64,000 nt of DNA from Cryobacterium algoritolerans (GTDB lineage: Bacteria; Actinomycetota; Actinomycetes; Actinomycetales; Microbacteriaceae), in NCBI RefSeq assembly GCF_004402785.1, contig NZ_SOFP01000011.1, positions 38,156 to 102,155 on the forward strand, written 5' to 3'. The notes beneath the pieces were generated by a model that was given only the letters and a program-made list of their open reading frames with translations, ran no database searches and had not been told where the DNA came from. This document shows positions 52,242 to 61,125 of this stretch, one piece after another (position 1 is the stretch's first letter; each line of letters begins with the position of its first letter). Made by a program: the position numbers and the translations under genes.

Positions 52242-53258
52242 TCAGCGTCTGCCGTTTGTCTCGGGGCGCAACCGAATCAGACGCTGCGGGCCATCCTCTT
52301 CCAGCTCGGCCAGATCGCCGCGCGAGGAGAGAAAATCGGTGAAAGAACGGTAGCCGAGCGGCTTCTCGTTGAAGGAGGGGTCCATCCTGCGCATCTGGTT
52401 CTTGACCGTGCCCGTGTTGAGCCACTCGTCGGCGTCGCCTTTCGCGTGACCGATCTGCAGCGCGCGCACGAGGAGCTCCGTTGCAATCGTCTGCGGGTCG
52501 GTGTCGTCAGCCGGCTCCGTCTCGTCGAATCGCGCGTCCTCGGTGTGCGAGAACATCGGGACCGTCGTGAACTTGTGGGTTTCACCAGTGGCCGCTTTGG
52601 GTTGCGCATCGGCGGGTTCTGGCGCCTTCTTGCCGGCCCTGGGCCTCTCGGCGGGTGCGGCGGGCGCCGTTGCGGTGACCTTCTCGATTCCGGGGAGCGA
52701 GTTGTAATCCTCGAATTCATCGCAGGCCGCCGCGAGTGAGGTGCTCGTCGACCCGGCGACACCGATGCCGACGACGTAACGGCCGAGTCGTTTCGATTTC
52801 TGGGCGAGGGCGATGTAGTCGGAGTCGCCCGCGACGATGATGACGTGGGTGAGGTCGGGCAGCCGGAAGAGGTCTTCGACCACGTCCACGGCAAGACGGA
52901 TGTCGGCCCCGTTCTTCGTCCCCCTCGTCGTTGCGGTGAACAGCTGGGTGAGGTCCACCGCTCGAGACATGAGCTGGCGTTGGTAACTCGCGTTGACGGG
53001 TACGGACCAGTCGGCGTACGCCCGGTTGACCACCAGGGCGCCGAATGACGCGGCGAAATCGATGATGGCGTTGAAGTCGACCGTCGCGGCGGCCAGCCTC
53101 GCAGCGATCTCCGGGTCGGCATCCGGGCTCGATCTGTCGAAATCGCGGATGCCGTCGCGCTGGAAGGCGTTTCGCCCGTGCAGTTGCTGATAACGCGAGA
53201 TGACGATGTTATCGAAGTCAATATAGAGGCCGACTCGAGAATCATTCGGTTCGGTCAT
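52242..53258 (-). CDS. NYN (PIN-like) RNase domain plus LOTUS/OST-HTH protein
   Basis: Putative RNA-processing nuclease, 338 aa. Seen: NYN/PIN-like domain (about 8-185) with acidic residues Asp14/Asp16 (LYIDFDNIVIS), Asp119/Asp125 (NGADIRLAVDVVEDL) and GDSDYIALAQK (144-154), a low-complexity Ala/Pro linker (about 190-250), and a C-terminal LOTUS-like domain (about 254-332: ATELLVRALQIGHAKGDA, YRSFTDFLSSRGDL). This NYN-LOTUS pairing is known in bacterial LabA-like proteins. AAGGAG lies 6 nt before ATG 53258, supporting this start although the frame continues upstream. Targets are unknown. Confidence 0.82.
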   Translation of the reverse strand: MTEPNDSRVGLYIDFDNIVISRYQQLHGRNAFQRDGIRDFDRSSPDADPEIAARLAAATVDFNAIIDFAASFGALVVNRAYADWSVPVNASYQRQLMSRAVDLTQLFTATTRGTKNGADIRLAVDVVEDLFRLPDLTHVIIVAGDSDYIALAQKSKRLGRYVVGIGVAGSTSTSLAAACDEFEDYNSLPGIEKVTATAPAAPAERPRAGKKAPEPADAQPKAATGETHKFTTVPMFSHTEDARFDETEPADDTDPQTIATELLVRALQIGHAKGDADEWLNTGTVKNQMRRMDPSFNEKPLGYRSFTDFLSSRGDLAELEEDGPQRLIRLRPETNGRR

Positions 53259-53555
53259 GGTGATCTCCTTAGCCGTAGGCGGAAGACTCAAAAGCGATCC
53301 GGTAGCTCCAGTCTGCTGCGCGCGAGGCCGTGAGAGCAACTCGCGTGCGGAGCACGCCCGGCCGAACAACGCTAGGAGGCTCCGCAGTGGGTCCAGATCA
53401 TACGAAGCGTAGAAGATCGGCTGGCTGGCCACCGCGCCGGCGGGCGACCGGCCCATGACGCCGGCTTCGTCGCGCAACCCGAATGCGAGGATGAGCAGGG
53501 CCACGGCAAGGAGAATCGGCACCGTCACGTGAACCCACGAGTACAGCGTGATCAC
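53259..53555 (-). other. In-frame coding-like extension upstream of NYN-LOTUS (small TM peptide?)
   Basis: The same frame continues 99 codons upstream from GTG 53555 without a stop. Its first 35 codons show strong G/C third-position bias and encode a membrane segment (ITLYSWVHVTVPILLAV, AFGLRDEAG). Either this is a remnant of a small membrane protein, or a minor membrane-anchored form of the NYN protein exists. The strong SD at 53258 favours separate initiation. The rest of 53259-53850 has no other recognised feature. Confidence 0.35.
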
Positions 53556-53850
53556 CTGTCCGGGGAATCAGGCCAGGCTCGGGAACCGGACGCCGAGGCG
53601 GGGGTGCGATTTCGGGTCAACCTGGAGGCGGAACTGGCGGACGTGACGCCGCAGTTGTCCAGTCGATCGTGCGAACCGAATCACTTGGCCGCGGCCGGAT
53701 CTGGCCTCGAGAAGTACGCGTGCACCCAAAGCGATAATCTGGGTTGTGGCGGAGCAGCCTCTGTGACGCAGTCGCCACAAGCGGTGGCGCTGCCGATGCG
53801 ACGTTGTACCGGCGGCGCGATGACTTTCAATACAGAAACAGGGTGCGCTG

Positions 53851-54291
53851 TTGACGACCAAGATGCCGCAATCATGGGGCGCACGGCGAATGACCGCCTC
53901 GTGGGGACCGCTTATCGGTGAGGGATTCTGCAGGGAGTACTACCCCGTACGTCTCTTTCTGGTCCGATCCGCAATCGCGCTCCCAGCTGAACTCATTCTC
54001 CTGGCAATCGCTATTCCCGCCTTAAAGGGATCGAGCCTCATGGCGCTCATGTCCGTTGCCCTGTTGGTCATGGCCCCGGGGTTCGTCGCCCTTGGCGTGG
54101 CACTTCATCGGCTCCAGATTCTCGGACGCCGCTTTGCTGCCGATCTGAATCGAGGCGGCTATCCCAGTGATCGCCTCGCGCCGCTGAGAAGCACGGACCT
54201 GTTTGAGCAATGGCGCGTGCGGAACAACATCCCCACCGAGGCGATCATTGGCATCGGAAATCGCAACTACGACGACAGCGAAAGAAACTAA
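53851..54291 (+). CDS. Hypothetical membrane protein
   Basis: Function unknown, 146 aa. Seen: two membrane segments (FLVRSAIALPAELILLAIAIP and SVALLVMAPGFVALGVAL) and a soluble C-terminal part. The TTG at 53851 has AGGGTG about 5 nt upstream; ATG 53863 and 53890 are in frame. The local sequence is less G/C-rich at third positions than surrounding genes, suggesting a recently acquired or decaying gene. Confidence 0.5.
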   Translation: MTTKMPQSWGARRMTASWGPLIGEGFCREYYPVRLFLVRSAIALPAELILLAIAIPALKGSSLMALMSVALLVMAPGFVALGVALHRLQILGRRFAADLNRGGYPSDRLAPLRSTDLFEQWRVRNNIPTEAIIGIGNRNYDDSERN

Positions 54292-54552
54292 GCGAACTGA
54301 CCCGTTTTGGTTCAACCCAACTTTGGAGACTCTTCAACCTCGTGAGTGCTGAGAATGCTCTCAGCGCGGGAACCAGACGAGTCCGCCGGGGTATGCCTGA
54401 TCGGACCTTTACCCAAACTGACGTCCACAAGCATTGCTCGGACGCTGTGGTTGAGAAAAACTCGAATACGCGTCCAAACCGAGGTAGTGTCCGCTACGAA
54501 CTGTTTATGACCAGCGGGACCTCCTCGTTGGCCGATCACCAAGGAGAAGATC

Positions 54553-55227
54553 GTGAAACGATACAGAATGGGGATTCTCGGGGCCTCGACCGTTGCGTTG
54601 CTCGCCGCGGCTGCATTCGGATCCACCGCAGCTCAAGCGCACAGTCCTGAACCCACAGGTGCTGACCGAACGGTGACTCTGAACGCCAATCTCGCGGAGC
54701 TCAACGGCTCCGGGGCATCCGGAAACGCGACCGTGGTAATTCGCAACCAGAAGATCGAGCACGTGGAAGTGCACGCTTCCGGGCTGACACCAAGCGCTCC
54801 GCACGCGCAACACATCCACTTCGGCAACCAGGCGACACACGAGTGCCCTACCCTGGCGCTGGACACCAACGGTGATGGTCGTCTGAACACCGTGGAAGGC
54901 ATTCCGGCGTACGGACCGGTCGTCGTGTCGTTGACCACGACGGGCGACACCACTCCGGCAAGCTTGCTGGCCGTCACCCGTTTCCCCGTTTCTCAGGACG
55001 GCAGTTTCGACTACAGCCGCGACGGCATCCACATCACCAAAGTGGCGGGAACCGGAACGGCCAAGGAAATCGCGGATGCCATCCGCGAGGGCGAGGGCGT
55101 CGTCGTGATCCACGGGATCGACTACAACGGCAACGGCTCGTATGACTTCGGCCAGGGTGCGAGTGACCTCGACCCGAACCTGCCGGCGGAAGCGACGGAT
55201 CCGGCCGCCTGCGGCGTGCTGCGGTAA
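54553..55227 (+). CDS. Secreted CHRD-domain-like protein
   Basis: Exported protein of unknown role, 224 aa. Seen: signal peptide (1-28, cleavage after TAAQA), then a strand-rich region with VTLNANLAELNGSGASGNAT, HAQHIHFGNQATHEC and DTNGDGRLNTVEG, ending IHGIDYNGNGSYDFG. The HAQHIHFG and GDGRLNTVEG segments recall CHRD/superoxide dismutase-like extracellular domains and calcium-binding loops. AAGGAGAAGATCGTG is its SD region. It lies between accessory-looking DNA and the sigma-factor block and ends at a strong hairpin. Confidence 0.65.
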   Translation: MKRYRMGILGASTVALLAAAAFGSTAAQAHSPEPTGADRTVTLNANLAELNGSGASGNATVVIRNQKIEHVEVHASGLTPSAPHAQHIHFGNQATHECPTLALDTNGDGRLNTVEGIPAYGPVVVSLTTTGDTTPASLLAVTRFPVSQDGSFDYSRDGIHITKVAGTGTAKEIADAIREGEGVVVIHGIDYNGNGSYDFGQGASDLDPNLPAEATDPAACGVLR

Positions 55228-55262
55228 GACACACACCCAGGAACCCTTCCCGGGCATGAAAC

Positions 55263-55294
55263 GCGGTGGACCGTCTTCCGAGACGGGCCACCGC
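55263..55294 (+). terminator. Strong hairpin after the CHRD gene
   Basis: GCGGTGG (55263-55269) and CCGTCT (55271-55276) pair with AGACGG (55281-55286) and CCACCGC (55288-55294), giving a 13-bp stem with one internal mismatch and a TCCG tetraloop. No T-run follows, so termination would be factor-aided or the element may protect the 3' end. Confidence 0.55.
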
Positions 55295-55477
55295 TCCGCT
55301 TACTGCCAAAGTGTTATCTTCCAAAGTTTCACGCACGAGTTCGATAGACCACCGAAGAGAGCTCCGATTCGTCAAGACGTGAAGGTCGTCGTCTGGCCGC
55401 GTGACGGCGGCCCCTGCTCAAACACGGGCCAGCTTCTCAAAAGTGGGCCGTGAGCCGAAACGGATGCCGTGCTCGGG

Positions 55478-56848
55478 CTACTTCGTTGCGAAGTCGAGCT
55501 TCGAGTCGGCGACGGCGATGACCGACCATGTGCCGCCGTCGGCATTCCTGAATTCGTAGGCCGGGACGATGAGCGCGCTGCCGTTGGGCTGCCACTGGGT
55601 CGTGAGACCGAGTCGCGCGCTGACGATGTCGACCTTGGTTACGGGCCACGACAGCAACGTACCCGCTGCGGGGGTCGCCGGCGGCTCGGTCGGCGGCTCG
55701 GTGGGCGGCACCGACTCAGTGGTCCGCAGTGTCTTCTGGGAACGCAGGGCGATCGGTACGCCTGTCATCTGGGTGCCGAACCGGGGGTCAGAGAGCCGTT
55801 CGAACGCTGCCGTTTCACTGACGATGGCGTAGTCGCCAAGCGGAACAATGTCGGCAAGCGCGCCGGACGCGCTGTACACGCCAGCAGCCGTGAGCTCGAG
55901 GCCCCAGGGCGAGTCGATGCGCCGCCCGTCGACGACAGGCCAGGCCTGGGCGCTTCGCGTGAACGAGCCCTCCCCCGTGTCTGAGGTGTATTCGAACGAC
56001 CCCGGGTCTCGCCCTGCCGAAGCGATCAGCGAGCGCAACGCGGCGATCGCGGTGTCCTGGTTCGGGAGATCAGTGGGCGGATCGCACGGCTGGGTCGAGT
56101 TGGCCTCCTGGCCGCACTGCCACGGGTTGAGCTGTGGATCGGTGAAGTAGAAGCTGAGCATTCCATCGAGACTCGCGGAAAGATACGGTGCGGTGCCGTC
56201 TTGCGCGCCCACGAGCCAGGAGCCGTCCACCTTTTTGGCGGTTCCTTGGACTTGGAGCGCCGTGGCGAGCGCGGTCACCCGCTCAGTGTTGGATGCGATG
56301 CGCGCGTTGAAGCTGTACGCCGACGCCTTGCCCGCGGTCGTTGACAGGCCAGAAGAACTGAAGCTGCTGTGGCCGGATCCGACGGGGTATGCGATCTCGG
56401 ACCTACCGCCAGCCGACATCTTCGATGGTGCACCGGAAGGAGCGCCGGCGAAGCTGCCATGGGCCGTGCCTCCCTCTGTCACTGATCCGCCGCTTCCCGC
56501 GCCCTGCAGCGAAATGGCGGGGACTGCGCCGTCTGCGAGCTTCGTGGCCTGACCGGCCGACGCTCCAATCCCAAACCCAGCACCGCCGACGATCACGAGT
56601 GACGCGGCGACCGCAACGAACTGAATCCACCGGGGGCGCCGGCGCGCACGCGCTGCACCCAAATCAAAGACCGAGGCTGACTCGGCGGCGGGCTCGTCGA
56701 GAGTGTGCGCGAGAGAGTCTGCGACCACGTCGTCGGCGAATCCGGGGCGGAGCTCAACGCCGGCCGCTGGGTCTGCGGCGCGCAGCCGGGCGAGCGGGTC
56801 GAGCTCGTTGTCGTCGTTCATCTTGTCCCTCTGGTCCATGTCGTTCAT
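55478..56848 (-). CDS. Membrane partner of the ECF sigma factor (putative anti-sigma)
   Basis: Single-pass membrane protein, 456 aa. Seen: short charged cytoplasmic N-terminus (about 1-75), one membrane segment (WIQFVAVAASLVIVGGAGFG), and a large external, Gly/Ser/Thr-rich region with a Pro-rich ESVPPTEPPTEPPATPA stretch. No zinc-binding HxxxCxxC anti-sigma motif is present, so the anti-sigma role rests on synteny: it starts 69 nt after the sigma-factor stop on the same strand. GGAGGG lies 8 nt before ATG 56848. Confidence 0.55.
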   Translation of the reverse strand: MNDMDQRDKMNDDNELDPLARLRAADPAAGVELRPGFADDVVADSLAHTLDEPAAESASVFDLGAARARRRPRWIQFVAVAASLVIVGGAGFGIGASAGQATKLADGAVPAISLQGAGSGGSVTEGGTAHGSFAGAPSGAPSKMSAGGRSEIAYPVGSGHSSFSSSGLSTTAGKASAYSFNARIASNTERVTALATALQVQGTAKKVDGSWLVGAQDGTAPYLSASLDGMLSFYFTDPQLNPWQCGQEANSTQPCDPPTDLPNQDTAIAALRSLIASAGRDPGSFEYTSDTGEGSFTRSAQAWPVVDGRRIDSPWGLELTAAGVYSASGALADIVPLGDYAIVSETAAFERLSDPRFGTQMTGVPIALRSQKTLRTTESVPPTEPPTEPPATPAAGTLLSWPVTKVDIVSARLGLTTQWQPNGSALIVPAYEFRNADGGTWSVIAVADSKLDFATK

Positions 56849-56916
56849 ATTGTTCACCCTCCGTGAGTGCGGTTCGACTACGGATATGTGCGGGGCGTAT
56901 CAAATCTTGCGGGCGC

Positions 56917-57507
56917 TTAGAACGAAAGTCGTTCCGTCCATGCCTCTTGCAGCCGTTTGCGGGCCCGCGAGAGTGCGGCATCCGATCCGGAGCGGGAGAT
57001 GCCGAGCACCTCGGCCAGTTCCGTGCCGTCGAGACCTTCCCAGGCGTGCAGGAGCAGGATCTGACGGTCGCGTTCGCCGACGCTTTCAAGCGCACCGCGA
57101 AGCTCTGCGTCGAATAGCGCGCTCAGTTCTGGATGTTCGCTTACGCGCACCGTGCCCGTTTCGGGGACCTCGTCGACCGGGAGGTCGATGAGTTTGCGGC
57201 GATGGTTGGCGAGAGTGAATCCTGCAGTTCGATAAAGCCAGGGCAGGACGGCCTCAAGCGGGACATCGTCGCGTCGGCGCCAGGCAACCGCCAAGACCTC
57301 GGCGGCGAGATCCTCGGCGTCTTGACGTGGGCCGCGGCGCGCAAAGTAACGTACGAGCGCGGCGGAATGCTCGCGGACCACTGTGGTGAACCACGCCGCA
57401 TCCGCGTTATGGTCGGGGGCAGGTAGCGTCACAGGCAAGGCGGTGCCCGCGGGTATCCCCACGCCCTTATTTACATCGGCGGCTGCTGTAGTGCTGTCGA
57501 TCGTCAC
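56917..57507 (-). CDS. ECF (sigma-E-like) RNA polymerase sigma factor
   Basis: Extracytoplasmic-function sigma factor, 196 aa. Seen: region 2 with LVRYFARRGPRQDAEDLAAE and VLPWLYRTAGFTLANHRRK (core binding and -10 recognition), and region 4 with LLLHAWEGLDGTELAEVLGI and SGSDAALSRARKRLQEAW. Lacks regions 1 and 3, as in ECF. It should be transcribed before the membrane protein downstream, its likely anti-sigma. The stimulus is unknown; no target promoter has been identified here. Confidence 0.87.
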   Translation of the reverse strand: MTIDSTTAAADVNKGVGIPAGTALPVTLPAPDHNADAAWFTTVVREHSAALVRYFARRGPRQDAEDLAAEVLAVAWRRRDDVPLEAVLPWLYRTAGFTLANHRRKLIDLPVDEVPETGTVRVSEHPELSALFDAELRGALESVGERDRQILLLHAWEGLDGTELAEVLGISRSGSDAALSRARKRLQEAWTERLSF

Positions 57508-57675
57508 ATACTGAATGTGTCAGATCCGTCGCGAATCTTGCACGAATGCCGAAAATCGCCGATTGCGCAGAGAATCTCTCGTGCAACGTCGACTCGGGGC
57601 AGAAACGGCGCGTCTCGGTGGGAGTCGTAGGCTCGGGTGAGCACCGACGTTGCTCAGATTGTAGGCCCTCCCGGG

Positions 57676-59460
57676 TCAGGGTTTGGCAGTCACCGTTCGG
57701 AGCAAGGCATCGAGGGTGACCCAGCCTCGGAGCATCCCGTTCGAGTCAACAACTGGCAAGCCATCGCTCTCGCTTGCGGCCAACACCGAATCCAAAACGC
57801 TGTCCAGTGTGTCGTCCGGATTGACGACGGACGGCGTCTGGACCAAAGCACTGAGGGTAATCGCACCGCTGTCGTCGTCGTTGCCGAGTGAATCAGCGAC
57901 GGCAGTCACCGTCACGACTCCGATGAACTCGCCACTGCCATGAAGGACCGGCAGGGCGCGCCTGCCCGACCCGAGCATTATCCTGGCCCCCTCTGCTGGA
58001 GTGAGTCGGGAACTCACCGCGTCGGGCGCGTCCGTCATCACCTCACGCACGAGCGTCGAATGCAACAGGATGCCGCCGGGGCCACCGTCTACGTTCACCC
58101 CACGGCGGCGAAGTTTGAGGGTGTAAATCGTGTCGTTCGTGAGGAACCTGGAGACTCCCGTCGCGACCACGATGGCCAGCAGGAGAGGCAGGATGATCGA
58201 GTATTCCCCGGTCAGCTCGAACAGGATGATGGCGGCGGTGATCGGCGCCCGTGTGGCGCCCGCGAAGACCGCCCCCATGCCGACCAGGGCAAATGTGCCA
58301 GTCTGCCCGGCGAAGACGGGGAACATCGCTCCGGCGACCTGGCCGAATCCCGCTCCAAGCATCGCGCCGATGAACAACGAGGGCGCGAACACCCCGCCGG
58401 ACCCGCCGATCCCGATGGTCAGGCTCGTGGCCACGATCTTGCCGACGAGCAACAGCGCCAGGAAGCCGAGTGCGTACCCGCCCTGGACTCCCCTGTCCAA
58501 CACCGGGTAGCCGACCCCGTACATCTGTGGCAAGGCGAAGAGCAGGAGGCCGAGGAGGAGTCCTCCGGCGACCGGGCGCAGCCATTCCGGCTTCCCCCGC
58601 CACGCCCAATCGCAGGCATCCTCCACGGCGTAGAGCGTTTTTGTGAACCCGACCGCAACGAGACCGGCCGCGAACCCGAGCACCGCGAAGAGAGCGAATT
58701 GCGACGAATTGACGATGGCGAACGTCGGCAGGGTAAGAAACGGATGATCGCCGAGGAGCGACCGACCGACGATGGAGGCTGTGACCGAGGAGAGAACAAC
58801 GACGCCGAACGATCGAGCCGCGAAGTCGCGAAGCAACAGTTCGAGGGCGAAGAACACACCGGCGATCGGCGCGTTGAAGGTGGCGGCGATGGCGCCGGCG
58901 GCACCGCAGGCGACCAGAGTGCGTAGATGAGATTCCGGCATACGAGCCGCGCGCCCGAGGCTCGAACCCAGCGCCGAACCGATCTGCACGATCGGACCCT
59001 CGCGGCCCACGGAGCCACCGGAGCCGATCGTGATGGCCGAAGCGAGCGACTTGACGATCGCCACCTTTCCGGGGATCCGTCCGCCTCGCTTCGTGACGGC
59101 GTACATGACCTCCGGGACGCCGTGGCCGCGGGCCTCCGGTGCGAACTTGTACACCAGGGGCCCGTAGAGTAGCCCGCCGACGGCCGGTGCGAGGATGACG
59201 AACGCGCCGCCCAGCCACGGAAGCCAGGGATTGGCCGGATGTCCCTGGGTGGCGGAATAGTCGACCGTTCCGGTGAAGACAACGGTCGCCGCGGCCACCA
59301 ACCATCGAAAGGCGACGGCGGCGAACCCGACACCCGCCCCGACCACGACCGCCATGAAGAGCAGTCGACCCGATCCGGTGCTGACCCGATCGAAGGAGGC
59401 GTTGACTGACCGCAGCCAGGAGGACAAACGTCCCCGCGGGCGCAGAATGGGCTGTGCCAT
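57676..59460 (-). CDS. ClC-family chloride channel/transporter with CBS domains
   Basis: Anion channel or Cl-/H+ antiporter, 594 aa. Seen: selectivity motifs RGHGVPEVMYAV, GSGGSVGREGPIVQIGSALG with the gating Glu154, and GSGGVFAPSLFIGAMLGAGFG, then two CBS domains in the cytoplasmic tail (about 470-590, GRRALPVLHGSGEFIGVVT and VNPDDTLDSVLDSVLA). GHGVP replaces the usual GSGIP, as in other CBS-bearing bacterial ClCs. The start has GGAG 5 nt upstream. It is divergent from a MarR gene with a shared operator. Confidence 0.92.
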   Translation of the reverse strand: MAQPILRPRGRLSSWLRSVNASFDRVSTGSGRLLFMAVVVGAGVGFAAVAFRWLVAAATVVFTGTVDYSATQGHPANPWLPWLGGAFVILAPAVGGLLYGPLVYKFAPEARGHGVPEVMYAVTKRGGRIPGKVAIVKSLASAITIGSGGSVGREGPIVQIGSALGSSLGRAARMPESHLRTLVACGAAGAIAATFNAPIAGVFFALELLLRDFAARSFGVVVLSSVTASIVGRSLLGDHPFLTLPTFAIVNSSQFALFAVLGFAAGLVAVGFTKTLYAVEDACDWAWRGKPEWLRPVAGGLLLGLLLFALPQMYGVGYPVLDRGVQGGYALGFLALLLVGKIVATSLTIGIGGSGGVFAPSLFIGAMLGAGFGQVAGAMFPVFAGQTGTFALVGMGAVFAGATRAPITAAIILFELTGEYSIILPLLLAIVVATGVSRFLTNDTIYTLKLRRRGVNVDGGPGGILLHSTLVREVMTDAPDAVSSRLTPAEGARIMLGSGRRALPVLHGSGEFIGVVTVTAVADSLGNDDDSGAITLSALVQTPSVVNPDDTLDSVLDSVLAASESDGLPVVDSNGMLRGWVTLDALLRTVTAKP

Positions 59461-59480
59461 CAGGACTCCAAAATGTGTAT

Positions 59481-59499
59481 AATTACAACAGTTGTATAT
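59481..59499. promoter_or_regulatory. MarR operator between clc and marR genes
   Basis: Near-palindrome centred at 59490: ACAAC-A-GTTGT (59485-59495) extended to AATTACAAC/GTTGTATAT (7 of 9 positions match). It sits 21 bp before the ClC start on one side and 46 bp before the MarR start on the other, as expected for shared control. Confidence 0.6.
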
Positions 59500-59544
59500 G
59501 TGCAATTATCACGTTATCACTTTTCAAGAACGGAAGTCCGACCG

Positions 59545-60018
59545 ATGGATGCAGCCAGCACGGCCGACGCGCGGGCCGCCGACGCGACTCTCGCCGCCTC
59601 TCGGGCCCTTCTCGGAGTGGTCGCCCGCTCGATGGTGTCGGCCCTGGAGGTCGTCACGTTGCCGCAGTTTCGCGTGCTGGTTGTGCTCAGCGCGGCGGGC
59701 CCGACGAGGATGGGCGCAGTGGCGGAACGGATGGGGGTTATCCCTTCCACCTTCAGCCGGTTCATCGATCGCATGGTTGCCGGAGGCTGGGTGGAACGCA
59801 CCTCAAGCCCGGACAGCCGGCGCGAGGTGCTCCTTGAACTCACCCCGAGCGGCCGGAGACTCGTCGACGAGGTCACCGAGCGCCGGAGGGAGGGCATTCT
59901 CGCCGTTCTCTCGGCTATGACGGACAAGCAGCAGGGCGCGGTGCACCACGCACTCCAGGCATTCGCAGACGCGGCCGGGGAACCTCCGGCTGCAGATTTG
60001 TTGACCCTTGGGATTTGA
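59545..60018 (+). CDS. MarR-family regulator
   Basis: Winged-helix repressor, 157 aa. Seen: an N-terminal dimerisation helix (ADARAADATLAASRALLGVV), HTH with MGAVAERMGVIPSTFSRFIDRM, the wing SSPDSRREVLLELTPSG, and a long C-terminal helix. ATG 59545 (GGAAG about 6 nt upstream) was chosen; the frame continues upstream without homology. It is divergent from the ClC gene and overlaps the start of the CtaG-like frame, so it may regulate both. Confidence 0.83.
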   Translation: MDAASTADARAADATLAASRALLGVVARSMVSALEVVTLPQFRVLVVLSAAGPTRMGAVAERMGVIPSTFSRFIDRMVAGGWVERTSSPDSRREVLLELTPSGRRLVDEVTERRREGILAVLSAMTDKQQGAVHHALQAFADAAGEPPAADLLTLGI

Positions 60019-60070
60019 TCCGACTCCGCTCCCGCTTCCCGACACGGGCGGGCGCGCGCCGGCACACGCC

Positions 60071-61060
60071 ATGTCGGGTTCTATGTGGATGCCGACGCAA
60101 GCGCCGACCCTGCCGAATCTGCTGGGTTGGCACCTGCAGCCGGTTCCCGTGCTGCCCGCACTGGCGATCCTTCTGGCGGTCCTGTATCTCGGGGCGTTGT
60201 GGCATCTCCATCGCACCGGAACTCGCTGGCCGGTTCAGCGCACCGCCTCGTGGATGCTCGGTGCAGGGACGCTCGTTCTGGTGACCGCCACGGGTGTGGA
60301 CGGCTACGGGATGGAACTGTTCAGCGTGCACATGGTTCAGCACATGACACTGAGCATGCTCTCGCCGGTGCTGCTCGCGCTGGGGGCGCCGATGACCCTG
60401 CTCGTGAGGGTCCTCCCCGCCAGACAGGGCGGAGGCTGGAACCTGCGCAAAGGGCTGCTCAACCTTCTGCACAGCGCGTTCGCACGGTTCCTGACGCATC
60501 CCGGAATCACGACGAGCCTGTTCCTGATGAGCTTGTACGGGCTCTACTTCACTCCCGTCTTTGATTTCTTGATGGGCAGCATGTGGGGGCACAACCTGAT
60601 GCTGGTTCATTTCCTGTTGATAGGGATGCTCTACTTCTGGGGCATCATGGGCGTGGACCCGTCGCCCCGGCAGGCCTCGCGTGGTGTGCGCAGGCTCGCC
60701 ACCCCGGTGCTGGCCATCCTGGAACTGTTCATCACTGTTCCTTTCCACGCTTTCTTCGGCGTCATCGTCATGATGTCGGTGGCCCCGATCGTCGGTTTCT
60801 ACGCGCACCAGGTTCCCGGCTGGAATATCCGTCCATTGGCTGACCAGGCGATGGGCGGCGGCATCGCGTGGGGGTTCACCGAACTGCCGACCCTGCTGGT
60901 TCTGGGCGCACTTTTCATGCGTTGGCAGAGTTCGGCAAAACGCCGTGATCGTTTCGCCGATCGGAAGGCAGCGAAGAACGGTGATGCCGAGCGCCTGGCC
61001 TACAACGCGTATCTTGCCGCGATCGCTACCAGGGACGATCGCGGCGGATCGACGCCGTGA
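60071..61060 (+). CDS. ctaG: CtaG-family cytochrome c oxidase assembly protein
   Basis: Membrane protein, 329 aa, of the CtaG/caa3 assembly family (DUF1404-related) helping copper insertion into cytochrome oxidase. Seen: about seven membrane segments with GYGMELFSVHMVQHMTLSML and WGHNLMLVHFLLIGMLYFW (conserved His), LELFITVPFHAFFGVIVMM, GFYAHQVPGWN. A Met/His-rich first loop could bind copper. The start is uncertain: TTG 60008, ATG 60071 and ATG 60083 are all in frame and none has a clear SD. It overlaps or abuts the MarR stop. Confidence 0.75.
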   Translation: MSGSMWMPTQAPTLPNLLGWHLQPVPVLPALAILLAVLYLGALWHLHRTGTRWPVQRTASWMLGAGTLVLVTATGVDGYGMELFSVHMVQHMTLSMLSPVLLALGAPMTLLVRVLPARQGGGWNLRKGLLNLLHSAFARFLTHPGITTSLFLMSLYGLYFTPVFDFLMGSMWGHNLMLVHFLLIGMLYFWGIMGVDPSPRQASRGVRRLATPVLAILELFITVPFHAFFGVIVMMSVAPIVGFYAHQVPGWNIRPLADQAMGGGIAWGFTELPTLLVLGALFMRWQSSAKRRDRFADRKAAKNGDAERLAYNAYLAAIATRDDRGGSTP

Positions 61061-61125
61061 TGGGACCGACGGCGAAATCCCCCAACCCTATGCTCGCGGC
61101 CGATTGATCCGGAGGACACCACCAC

